Shown here: positions 1 through 5,091 of the stretch, in pieces
Position numbering within the stretch: the stretch's first letter is position 1
Layout of the letters: each line of letters starts with the position of its first letter
Source of the DNA: Nitrospinota bacterium
GTDB lineage: Bacteria; Nitrospinota_A; JADGAW01
Assembly (NCBI GenBank): GCA_015231815.1
Contig: JADGAW010000138.1
Location: 1-6,059, forward strand
Reading direction: 5' to 3'
DNA length: 6,059 bases
Notes under the pieces: model-generated
What the model saw: only the letters and a program-made list of their open reading frames with translations
Databases searched by the model: none
Told to the model about the DNA's origin: nothing
Position numbers and translations under genes: made by a program

Positions 1-683
1 CGGAAGAAGAGTTCTCTCCCTGCTCAATAGGAGGAACTTCATTAAATGATATAAAACAAATAGCAAATTCTGAGCTCATAATTTCCCTTGGAAGTTCTAT
101 GGAGGATTTGGCTTTAACTTTCGCAAAAGAGCAAGGACTCTCCTCCTATCACTTTGATTCTCTATCAACCTTGGACGATATAGATTCTTTTTTTGAACTG
201 CTACGAAACTGTTCCGGTAATGAACCTAAGAAAAGATATTTAAAACAAAGGTCGCACCTTCTCGATACCTTGCTTGACACCCAGTTTTATCTTTCTGGAA
301 AACAATTCGCTATTGCAGGTGACCCGGAGTTTATTACAAAATGGAAAAACCCTCTGGAGGATATTGGAGCAAAAGCAACGGTGGTTTCAAGTATTAAAAC
401 AGAAAAATTTGAAGCGGGAGATCTCGGAGACCTCCACAATATGCTTCTTGAAGAATCTGTGGATTTTCTGATTGGTAGCACGCACGTCGCAGATTTGGCA
501 CATGAACTGTCTATTGCTGTTGTAAGGGCAGGAATTCCGGTAAGCGACAGAATTGGAGAACCTCAATCGATAAGAATAGGGTATCTGGGTGCCGCAAGAC
601 TTTACATGGATTGTGCCAATGCCGTTATGGCAGGAGTAAAGCATACTGAGCCATACATTTCGTCGCTAAGAGCGACATTGTAA
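1..683 (+). CDS. nifN: Nitrogenase FeMo-cofactor biosynthesis protein NifN, C-terminal part (5' end outside window)
   Basis: NifN pairs with NifE to form the scaffold on which the iron-molybdenum cofactor precursor matures before transfer to NifDK. The frame is open from the window edge (first full codon at 3) to TAA at 681-683, giving 226 residues, about half of a usual NifN. The ATG at 99 is internal: homologous sequence (PCSIGGTSLNDI) runs upstream of it. Numbering from the first visible codon, NifN-like segments are the GGTSLNDI/IISLGSSM region (10-33), KQRSHLLDTLLDTQFYLSGK (81-100), AIAGDP (103-108), AGDLGDL (138-144) and the terminal RAGIPVSDRIG...GYLGAARL (175-200). NifE and NifK end differently, and the histidine-rich NifK terminus is absent, so NifN is preferred; an alternative-nitrogenase VnfN cannot be excluded. 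nifX follows 96 bp later on the same strand, the usual nifEN-X order. Confidence 0.9.
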   Translation, partial: EEEFSPCSIGGTSLNDIKQIANSELIISLGSSMEDLALTFAKEQGLSSYHFDSLSTLDDIDSFFELLRNCSGNEPKKRYLKQRSHLLDTLLDTQFYLSGKQFAIAGDPEFITKWKNPLEDIGAKATVVSSIKTEKFEAGDLGDLHNMLLEESVDFLIGSTHVADLAHELSIAVVRAGIPVSDRIGEPQSIRIGYLGAARLYMDCANAVMAGVKHTEPYISSLRATL

Positions 684-685
684 AG

Positions 686-762
686 AGTAATCAGTGATGA
701 GTAATGAGTTGATCGTTCGGTAAATGTTTTTACACATCACTCATAACGCTTCACACATTACT
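686..762. repeat. Imperfect inverted repeat in nifN-nifX spacer (dispersed GTGATGAGTAAT-type)
   Basis: The left arm begins AGTAAT (686-691) and contains AGTGATGAGTAATGAGT. The right arm ends ATTACT (757-762) and contains CACATCACTCAT. Reverse-complementing the right arm aligns it with the left over about 25 bases with mismatches, so the transcript could form a long imperfect hairpin. The 13-mer GAGTAATCAGTGA (685-697) recurs exactly at 6037-6049. The element ends before the nifX ribosome binding site (AAAGGAG, 767-773), which it leaves intact. Confidence 0.75.
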
Positions 763-779
763 AAATAAAGGAGTGAATT

Positions 780-1247
780 ATGAAAGTAGTTGCACAAATA
801 AAAAACCCTGAGGTGCCGGAAGGTTCCTTAAGGGTCGCTTTTGCCAGCACAGATGGCGAGACCGTTAACGATCATTTTGGATGGGCAAAGGAGTTTCTTC
901 TCTTTGATGTTTCTTCTAAAAGTTATTTGAAGTCTGGAAAAATTGCTTTTTCAGGCAAGGAACTTGATGAAAAGGGCAACGACGATAAACTTTTAGAAAA
1001 AATTGATGCTCTGGGAGACTGCCATATTGTCTATTCAGCAGCAATAGGAGGTCCGGCAGCAGCAAGGCTTACGAGAAAAAAAATCCAGCCTTTAGTCGTA
1101 AAGGACGAAGCAGTTATTAAAAACCTTTTGGAAGAATTAAGAAATGTTTTGGGTGGAACTCCCCCTCCATGGATTAATAAACTGTTGCGTGGTAACGATC
1201 CCTCTCGATTCGACAAGTTTGATGAAGACGATGATGACGATGAATGA
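780..1247 (+). CDS. nifX: Nitrogenase FeMo-cofactor biosynthesis protein NifX
   Basis: NifX is a small cytoplasmic carrier of the NifB cofactor and cofactor precursor during FeMo-co assembly. It belongs to the dinitrogenase iron-molybdenum cofactor (NifX/NafY) domain family, and its 155 residues suit that family. The body matches NifX closely: RVAFASTDGETVNDHFGWA (18-36, including the conserved H32-F33), then C81, the AIGGPAAARL segment (88-97) and the late TPPPW motif (127-131). The ATG at 780 has AAAGGAG (767-773) six bases upstream, which settles the start. The last residues (148-155, DEDDDDDE) form an acidic tail. The gene lies between nifN and fdxB on one strand and is probably co-transcribed. 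The DUF269 and DUF683 genes often found between nifX and fdxB are absent. Confidence 0.93.
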   Translation: MKVVAQIKNPEVPEGSLRVAFASTDGETVNDHFGWAKEFLLFDVSSKSYLKSGKIAFSGKELDEKGNDDKLLEKIDALGDCHIVYSAAIGGPAAARLTRKKIQPLVVKDEAVIKNLLEELRNVLGGTPPPWINKLLRGNDPSRFDKFDEDDDDDE

Positions 1248-1250
1248 AAT

Positions 1251-1292
1251 AGTGATCAGTAACGATTCACTTTTCACCATTTACTATTCACT
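1251..1292. repeat. Short inverted repeat in nifX-fdxB spacer (same dispersed family)
   Basis: The left arm AGTGATCAGTAACGATTCA starts at 1251. The right arm ends in TTTACTATTCACT (1280-1292), whose reverse complement AGTGAATAGTAAA matches the left arm at AGTGA and AGTAA. It fills nearly the whole spacer from the nifX stop to the fdxB ribosome binding site (AAGGAG, 1300-1305). Confidence 0.65.
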
Positions 1293-1310
1293 CAAAAACA
1301 AGGAGAAATT

Positions 1311-1601
1311 ATGGAACTAGGATACGGATACAGAAAAAATGGTGACACATACACTCCGGAATATATTGCCGGACTAAATATCGAAGACTGTCTTGGCTGC
1401 GGCAGATGTTACAAGGTCTGCGGTGAAGGGGTGTTCGAATTGGTTGACAGAGCAGACCTTGATGTTGATGATGATGACGATTATGAAGACGAAGGCACAA
1501 TGGTCATGACAATTGCCAACTCGGATCTTTGCATTGGTTGTCAGGCTTGCTCAAGGGTTTGCGCAAAAAAATGTCAGTCATTTGAAAAACTTGCAGCGTA
1601 A
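1311..1601 (+). CDS. fdxB: Nif-specific ferredoxin III (2[4Fe-4S], FdxB type)
   Basis: A 96-residue soluble ferredoxin of the type annotated 'ferredoxin III, nif-specific'. It is thought to supply electrons for nitrogenase or for cofactor assembly; the exact partner is not settled. Two cysteine clusters are visible: C27, C30, C33 and C37 in CLGCGRCYKVC, and C74, C77, C80 and C84 in CIGCQACSRVC, with an extra cysteine at 88 (KKC). This predicts two [4Fe-4S] clusters. The phrases RCYKVCGEGVFELV and VMTIANSDLC are characteristic of FdxB rather than of generic bacterial ferredoxins. Between the clusters lies a very acidic linker (D49-E61, including five consecutive Asp at 53-57). The ATG has AAGGAG (1300-1305) five bases upstream. 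It follows nifX by 63 bp and probably shares its transcript. Confidence 0.92.
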   Translation: MELGYGYRKNGDTYTPEYIAGLNIEDCLGCGRCYKVCGEGVFELVDRADLDVDDDDDYEDEGTMVMTIANSDLCIGCQACSRVCAKKCQSFEKLAA

Positions 1602-1605
1602 AAAT

Positions 1606-1762
1606 AGTGAAGAGTAATCAAAAATGAGTGACTAGCAAAAAACATAATTCCTCTCCCTTGATGGGAGAGGTTAGGAGAGGGTGGTTAAATTTATAATTTC
1701 CCCTCCTCTAACTCCTCCCACCAAGGGAGGAGGATTACACTCATCACGCATCACTCTTTACA
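1606..1762. repeat. Outer arms of nested palindrome between fdxB and draG
   Basis: The left arm AGTGAAGAGTAATCA...ATGAGTGA (1606-1631) and the right arm CACTCATCACGCATCACTC...ACA (1738-1762) are near reverse complements and belong to the same repeat family as the upstream spacers. The centre is occupied by a separate GC-rich palindrome. The right arm ends 14 bases before the draG ATG. Confidence 0.7.
1650..1733. repeat. Inner GC-rich inverted repeat (CCTCTCCC...GGGAGGAGG)
   Basis: The left arm starts CCTCTCCCTTGATGGGAGAGG (1650-1670) and continues TTAGGAGAGGGTGG. The right arm CCCCTCCTCTAACTCCTCCC plus ACCAAGGGAGGAGG (1700-1733) reads almost the same on the other strand. Each arm is itself a small hairpin (CTCTCCC/GGGAGAG; CTCCC/GGGAG). 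This resembles, from memory, a CTCTCCC-TTG-GGGAGAG intergenic palindrome seen in many bacterial genomes. A structure this stable between fdxB and draG could cause partial termination or act as an mRNA processing site; there is no adjacent U-run, so it is not a classical terminator. Confidence 0.75.
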
Positions 1763-1776
1763 CATAACGAATACAT

Positions 1777-2670
1777 ATGATTAATCAAGAGGTAAAGGAG
1801 CGGGCATTAGCATCTTACCTCGGCTTTGCTGTTGGCGATGCTTTTGGAGCGACTACCGAATTTATGCTGCCGAACGAGGTGAAGACCCAAATTGGAATTC
1901 ACCGGAATATTGTCGGAGGTGGTTGGCTTCATTTAAAGCCCGGTAGGGTAACCGACGATACAGAAATGTGCCTTGCATTGGGAGATGCTCTTTTGGAAAA
2001 AAAAGGGCTCGACATGAATTGTGTGGGAGATCATTTTCTTAAATGGATGGCTTCAAAGCCCGTTGATATTGGTAGTACGGTGAGAAGCGGACTAAGAAGA
2101 TATTTAGTCAAAAAAAAAACCGTGGCGGAACCATCGGAGTATTCTGCAGGAAATGGTGCAGCAATGAGAATCCTTCCTGCGGTTATTGCACAACTGAATG
2201 ACGAAAAACGTCTCAAGGATTGGATTATTACTCAGGGTCGCATTACCCACAATAATAAGAAGTCCGATGATGGTTCATATCTTCTTGGAGTAATTGCCGC
2301 TCAAACTATTTTGGAGGGGGGAAGAGCTCCCTTGCATACTTTAGTGCACGGCATGGTGAATGAAAAGGAAATGGAGTACCTTGATTATCGTAACTACAAG
2401 GGAGAAACCGACGGATATATTGTCAATACCGTCAAAATTGTTTTACATTTTTTTTTTAACACAGGAGATTTTGAATCCTGTTTAATGGGTATTGTAAACC
2501 GAGGTGGAGATGCTGATACCAACGGAGCTTTAGCCGGAATGCTTGCCGGGGCTTTTTACGGACTGGACTCCATCCCTTACCGTTGGCTGAAAAAACTCGA
2601 CCCGATGGTAAAAAAACAAATAGAAAAGCAAGTTGACGACTTGTTTCTAGAGTTTCATGGCTTTAGTTAG
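1777..2670 (+). CDS. draG: ADP-ribosyl-[dinitrogenase reductase] hydrolase (DraG)
   Basis: DraG removes ADP-ribose from an arginine of dinitrogenase reductase (NifH) and so reactivates nitrogenase; it is a Mn-dependent ADP-ribosylglycohydrolase. The 297 residues match the length of characterised DraG. The binuclear metal-site and catalytic positions are present: E28 (ATTEF), T59-D60-D61 (VTDDTEM), D97 (KPVDIG), H158 (RITHNN) and D245/D247/T248 (RGGDADTNGA). GNGAAMRI (125-132) and the GGGWLHLKPG loop (47-56) also fit. The N-terminus (VKERALASYLGFAVGDAFGA) aligns from the first residues, supporting the ATG at 1777, but no Shine-Dalgarno sequence precedes it (ACATAACGAATACAT). The frame contains an A10 tract (2110-2119) and a T10 tract (2448-2457). 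The gene follows fdxB by 175 bp containing a nested palindrome; draT is distant and on the other strand. Confidence 0.95.
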   Translation: MINQEVKERALASYLGFAVGDAFGATTEFMLPNEVKTQIGIHRNIVGGGWLHLKPGRVTDDTEMCLALGDALLEKKGLDMNCVGDHFLKWMASKPVDIGSTVRSGLRRYLVKKKTVAEPSEYSAGNGAAMRILPAVIAQLNDEKRLKDWIITQGRITHNNKKSDDGSYLLGVIAAQTILEGGRAPLHTLVHGMVNEKEMEYLDYRNYKGETDGYIVNTVKIVLHFFFNTGDFESCLMGIVNRGGDADTNGALAGMLAGAFYGLDSIPYRWLKKLDPMVKKQIEKQVDDLFLEFHGFS

Positions 2671-2721
2671 CCTCAGAAACAGAGAAAAAGCGATTACGCC
2701 ATGCCTGATTTGATAAGGCAT

Positions 2722-2766
2722 CTGCCGAAAAGTAAATAAATATTGTTCATGTGAGGCAGGTTTTTT
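2722..2766 (+). terminator. Weak candidate terminator after draG
   Basis: CTGCC (2722-2726) can pair with GGCAG (2755-2759), followed by G and six T (2761-2766). Alternatively GCCTCA at the draG stop (2670-2675) can pair with TGAGGC (2753-2758). The stem is short and its loop is about 28 bases, so this is only a candidate. Confidence 0.3.
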
Positions 2767-2914
2767 CTTGTTAAAAAAACAAGGTGCTGTATTTTCTCTT
2801 CGATAAGGAAATCTGAAGTACTGGAGGATGTTTCAAATGGACTCGTTTCCGAGTAACGTCCCCTGAACCTTTGAATTACCATCTTAAATGATGGACTTAA
2901 ATTCTAAAAGTATT

Positions 2915-3009
2915 GAGCCGGGAACCTTTATTAATAATTGGATTTGGGTTGATATATCTTCGTTTTTCGCCATTTCGAAGATGTATTATGTTGATGGGCC
3001 TCCCGGCTC
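2915..3009. repeat. Palindrome-bounded 95-bp structured block
   Basis: A perfect 9-bp inverted repeat, GAGCCGGGA (2915-2923) and TCCCGGCTC (3001-3009), encloses a second stem: ATATATCTTCG (2952-2962) with CGAAGATGTAT (2976-2986), 11 pairs including one G-T, around a 13-base loop. A minor AACC/GGTT pairing (2923-2926 with 2947-2950) is possible. The outer stem is GC-rich against an AT-rich background. It could be a small palindromic mobile element, a structured RNA, or the ends of a decayed insertion. On the minus strand two frames stay open across it. Confidence 0.5.
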
Positions 3010-3020
3010 TCTTTCTTTAT

Positions 3021-3080
3021 GAAACATTTTTGTTTCCCTGCTGAAAATTTTCTGAGGGGATATAAAGTCTGAAATGTTTC
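3021..3080. repeat. Nested inverted repeat upstream of hupE
   Basis: GAAACATTT (3021-3029) is the exact reverse complement of AAATGTTTC (3072-3080). Inside lie CCCT/AGGG (around 3036 and 3056) and the self-complementary GAAAATTTTC. GAAACA (3021-3026) can alternatively fold onto TGTTTC (3031-3036), so two mutually exclusive hairpins are possible. Confidence 0.4.
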
Positions 3081-3185
3081 AATTGACCCTCCTGTACCTT
3101 TCAACATTTGTTGATTTTCTGAAACTTTTTTGATATCTTCCTTATGCATCATCAATCTCCATTAATAGCTAATAATCTTACGAAA

Positions 3186-3216
3186 TTGCTGAACTTTACC
3201 TTTAAGTGGGTATAAG
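3186..3216 (+). promoter_or_regulatory. Candidate promoter for hupE
   Basis: TATAAG at 3211-3216 resembles a -10 box, with TTGCTG at 3186-3191 as a possible -35 box; the 19-base spacing is longer than ideal. It lies 58 bases upstream of the hupE start, downstream of the repeat-rich block, so hupE need not depend on read-through from draG. Confidence 0.3.
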
Positions 3217-3273
3217 TGTTACATCTTTCTTTCATAGAATTATTAGGAATAAAAATTTTTAAAGGAGGAAGTA

Positions 3274-3855
3274 ATGTTCAACCTCATTCTTCTTACCATT
3301 GTTGCAGTTTTATTTGTTCCTCAAATTGGTTACTGTCACCAGGTTACCGGAGGTGGATTCTACAGTGGTCTTGAACACCCTGTAATGGGTCCCGACCATT
3401 TATTGGCAATGTTAAGTGTTGGTATTATTAGTGCCCAAATAGGAGGAAGGGCGATATGGACTGTTCCCGCCACGTTTGTTTCTGTTATGACGATTGGGGG
3501 CATTATCGGAATACTTGGGTTACCTGTACCATTAGTTGAGTACGGGATCGTTGCTTCTGTTGTATTGTTAGGAGTTGCTATTGCAATGGACCAAAAAACT
3601 CCGATTGTGGCGACAATGGTTTTTGTTGGTTTTTTTGCAATTTTCCATGGTCATGCGCATGGTGTGGAAATGCCTGTCCTTGCTTCGCCAGCCTTATATG
3701 CCTTAGGGTTTATGACAGGCACCACCTGTATTCACCTTACCGGAGTATTGATAGGTTATATCTTTACCTTGAAAAAGCAAACGGCATATGTCCTTCGGTT
3801 TGTGGGCATTTTGATTGCTTTTAAAGGCGTTCAGTTGTATATGAATGGTTTTTAG
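3274..3855 (+). CDS. hupE: HupE/UreJ family membrane protein (probable nickel transporter)
   Basis: HupE/UreJ proteins are inner-membrane proteins found with NiFe-hydrogenase or urease genes; characterised members import nickel by facilitated diffusion. The 193 residues fit the family. Residues 1-21 form a signal-peptide-like hydrophobic leader, possibly cleaved to expose H22 (GYC-HQ). About six membrane segments follow (roughly 43-56, 60-81, 88-105, 110-124, 140-166 and 172-190). The family's metal-binding signatures are present: HPVMGPDHLLAMLSVG (35-50; H35, D41, H42) and FHGHAHGVEMP (124-134; H125, H127, H129, E132), plus H154. The start is clear: AAAGGAGG (3261-3268) five bases before ATG, the best ribosome binding site in the window. 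No hydrogenase or urease gene is in view; a role in supplying nickel to an uptake hydrogenase that recovers nitrogenase H2 is inference. Cobalt as substrate is possible. Confidence 0.88.
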   Translation: MFNLILLTIVAVLFVPQIGYCHQVTGGGFYSGLEHPVMGPDHLLAMLSVGIISAQIGGRAIWTVPATFVSVMTIGGIIGILGLPVPLVEYGIVASVVLLGVAIAMDQKTPIVATMVFVGFFAIFHGHAHGVEMPVLASPALYALGFMTGTTCIHLTGVLIGYIFTLKKQTAYVLRFVGILIAFKGVQLYMNGF

Positions 3856-3957
3856 AAGGTAAAACGGAATTTGCCCAAAGTTTTAATTCTTACGCTACTG
3901 TTATCAATCTATTGAGAGATTTACCTACATCAATTTGTCCGGTTTTTCTATACCTTT
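3856..3957. terminator. Imperfect inverted repeat between convergent hupE and DUF3050 genes
   Basis: AAGGTA-AAAC-GGA directly after the hupE stop (3856-3868) is echoed in reverse complement by TCCGGTTTTT...TACCTT (3938-3956), which overlaps the end of the facing gene and includes a T-run. It could form a long, loose hairpin serving as terminator in both directions. The bulges make this weak. Confidence 0.25.
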
Positions 3958-4724
3958 TCATTTAAAGCTTTAAGTACACCGTTCCAGAAATCAATTCTTG
4001 CCTGAATTGCCTGAAAGGCAGCTTCTTCAGCTTCTCTGGATTTTTGCTCGTCGTTTTCACAGAGTTGGAAGAGAAGTTTTAAGGATAATGGTGCATGAAA
4101 ATCTTCATCAAGGTGAATATGGCGATTGAGGTAATAATGAAAAACCGGAGCTTCTTTATCGCAGATGTTCATGTCTTTTAATAAAGCCCGAAACATTGCC
4201 GGAATGATATGCTCACGTCCAAAGGTAAGGGCAGAAGCAATAACGTGGGGTTTTTCCGTTTTAATAAAATCAAAGGTTGTAGTGGTAAATCTTCTTGAAG
4301 GTTCCAGAATATATTCTGAACTTAAGGCCTCGTTTATTCCTTTTTTTCGTACTACATCAATAAAAGACATCACCCGGTTGGTATTGGCTCCGATTTCCGT
4401 CATTGCTCCGCAGTAAAGTTCAAAATGACTTCCAAAGGTTTCGTTACCCTCTTTATCGGGCATTGCCTGATCTGTTTCTTCCTCCATTACCAGTTCGTTA
4501 ATAAACCGCTTTACCGATCCGTCACCTTGCGGCGTCCATGGAAAGGTTGTAGGGGCAATTCGGTTTTGAAGATATTTCACTAACGACATAAAATCCCAAA
4601 CAGAATAAATATGGTGCTCCATAAAACAATGAAGATGTTGGATGTCGTTGACTGCTTCGTAAACCGGGTGGGTTTCCAGTTCTTTTCTGTGAGATAAAAT
4701 TTTCTCTATGTTCATTCTGTTCAT
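3948..4724 (-). CDS. DUF3050 family protein, haem-oxygenase-like fold, possible non-haem iron protein
   Basis: A 258-residue soluble protein with the conserved pattern of DUF3050, a family of unknown function placed among the haem-oxygenase-like all-helical proteins. Matching blocks in order: FMEHHIYSVWDFMSLVKYLQ (34-53), FPW (61-63), INELVMEEETD (75-85), GSHFELYCGAM (98-108), ALTFGREHIIPAMF (165-178) and YLNRHIHLDEDFH (198-210). The DxxxH at D206/H210, with H100, E82/E83 and E36, could form a diiron site like that of haem-oxygenase-like diiron oxidases; this is inference from residue type only. The start at 4724 has GGAG five bases upstream; the second ATG (4715) would sit 14 bases from it and is less likely. 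It converges on hupE. I know of no experimentally fixed function. Confidence 0.85.
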   Translation of the reverse strand: MNRMNIEKILSHRKELETHPVYEAVNDIQHLHCFMEHHIYSVWDFMSLVKYLQNRIAPTTFPWTPQGDGSVKRFINELVMEEETDQAMPDKEGNETFGSHFELYCGAMTEIGANTNRVMSFIDVVRKKGINEALSSEYILEPSRRFTTTTFDFIKTEKPHVIASALTFGREHIIPAMFRALLKDMNICDKEAPVFHYYLNRHIHLDEDFHAPLSLKLLFQLCENDEQKSREAEEAAFQAIQARIDFWNGVLKALNEKV

Positions 4725-4782
4725 ATTTTCTCCAGTTAGTAGATAAAGTGAACAATTTTACATCAAAACAGGTCAATGACTT

Positions 4783-4813
4783 TAAAGAGTTTGAGAAGCT
4801 CAAATACTCTTTA
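4783..4813. repeat. Hairpin / possible operator upstream of the DUF3050 gene
   Basis: TAAAGAGT-TTGAG (4783-4795) pairs with CTCAA-AT-ACTCTTTA (4799-4813): 13 base pairs with a two-base bulge and a three-base loop. There is no T-run on either side, so it is not a terminator. It lies about 60 bases upstream of the DUF3050 start and could be an operator or a leader hairpin. Confidence 0.4.
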
Positions 4814-4881
4814 TATTGTGGTATAAAGTATGTAAAAGGATTAAGTAAAATTATTAGTTTTAAATGAAAGACGATGCATAA

Positions 4882-5091
4882 AAAGAAAGTTTACCCGAAA
4901 AAGCTGCTGAAGATGCTTTGCATATAGCCCTTGCTTCTGTAAACAATATGGATTATTTATTAACATGGAATTGCAGGCATATTGACAATGCAGAAATGAA
5001 ACCTTATATTCGTGAAATAATTGTATCCAACGGATATAATTGTCCTGAAATTTGCACTCCGGAAGAATTATTGGGAGATATAAAACTATGA
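4882..5091 (+). pseudogene. PIN-domain (VapC-like) toxin, N-terminally truncated remnant
   Basis: This frame encodes the C-terminal half of a PIN-domain ribonuclease. EDALHIALASVNNMDYLLTWN followed within a few residues by RHI, and the late CTPEELLG phrase, are typical of VapC-like PIN proteins; D11 and D24 of the fragment match conserved acidic positions. An in-frame TAA at 4879-4881 closes the frame upstream, so roughly the first half, with the first catalytic Asp and the Glu, is missing. The first in-frame ATG (4948) lies inside the domain. No N-terminal half was found in other frames upstream to 4741, so this looks like a deletion rather than a single frameshift. The TGA stop overlaps the next gene's ATG (ATGA at 5088-5091), preserving the original toxin-partner coupling. 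Expected to be inactive as a nuclease. Confidence 0.75.

Larger units (their letters stand above)
2671..3273. other. Intergenic region draG-hupE, no credible gene, rich in inverted repeats
   Basis: About 600 bases without a recognisable protein on either strand. Two reverse-strand frames (2694-2882 and 2931-3155) lack good starts or recognisable motifs and look fortuitous or fossil. Contents in order: hairpin ATGCCT/AGGCAT (2701-2721); CTGCC/GGCAG before a T-run (2722-2766); CTTGTT/AACAAG (2767-2783); ACTCG/CGAGT near 2841; CCATC/GATGG (2879-2894); a 95-base block bounded by GAGCCGGGA and TCCCGGCTC (2915-3009); a GAAACATTT/AAATGTTTC pairing (3021-3080); then the hupE promoter candidate and ribosome binding site. 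No cobalamin-riboswitch consensus was found. Confidence 0.6.

Noticed and set aside
494..520. TGGCAC...TTGCT resembling a sigma-54 promoter
   Set aside because: The two halves are about 12 bases apart instead of about 5, and the site lies inside the nifN coding sequence.
99..683. ATG at 99 as the start of a complete 194-residue gene
   Set aside because: NifN-like sequence continues in frame upstream to the window edge, so this ATG is internal.
686..1762. Repeats in the nif spacers as a CRISPR array
   Set aside because: The units are inverted, imperfect and separated by genes, without regular repeat-spacer spacing.
2694..2882. Minus-strand 62-codon frame after draG
   Set aside because: No recognisable motif, no convincing ribosome binding site, and it lies among small inverted repeats.
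2915..2935. AGCCGGGAACC resembling a cobalamin-riboswitch B12 box upstream of hupE
   Set aside because: The match is partial, the other conserved riboswitch segments are not found, and the bases are better explained by the terminal palindrome of the 95-bp block.
4165..4416. Plus-strand 83-codon frame
   Set aside because: It is antisense to the well-conserved DUF3050 gene and has no motif of its own.
4748..4867. 39-codon plus-strand frame opening with GTG before the PIN remnant, considered as its missing N-terminal half
   Set aside because: It shows no PIN N-terminal motif with a catalytic aspartate and is in a different frame; it is more likely the upstream region of the minus-strand DUF3050 gene.
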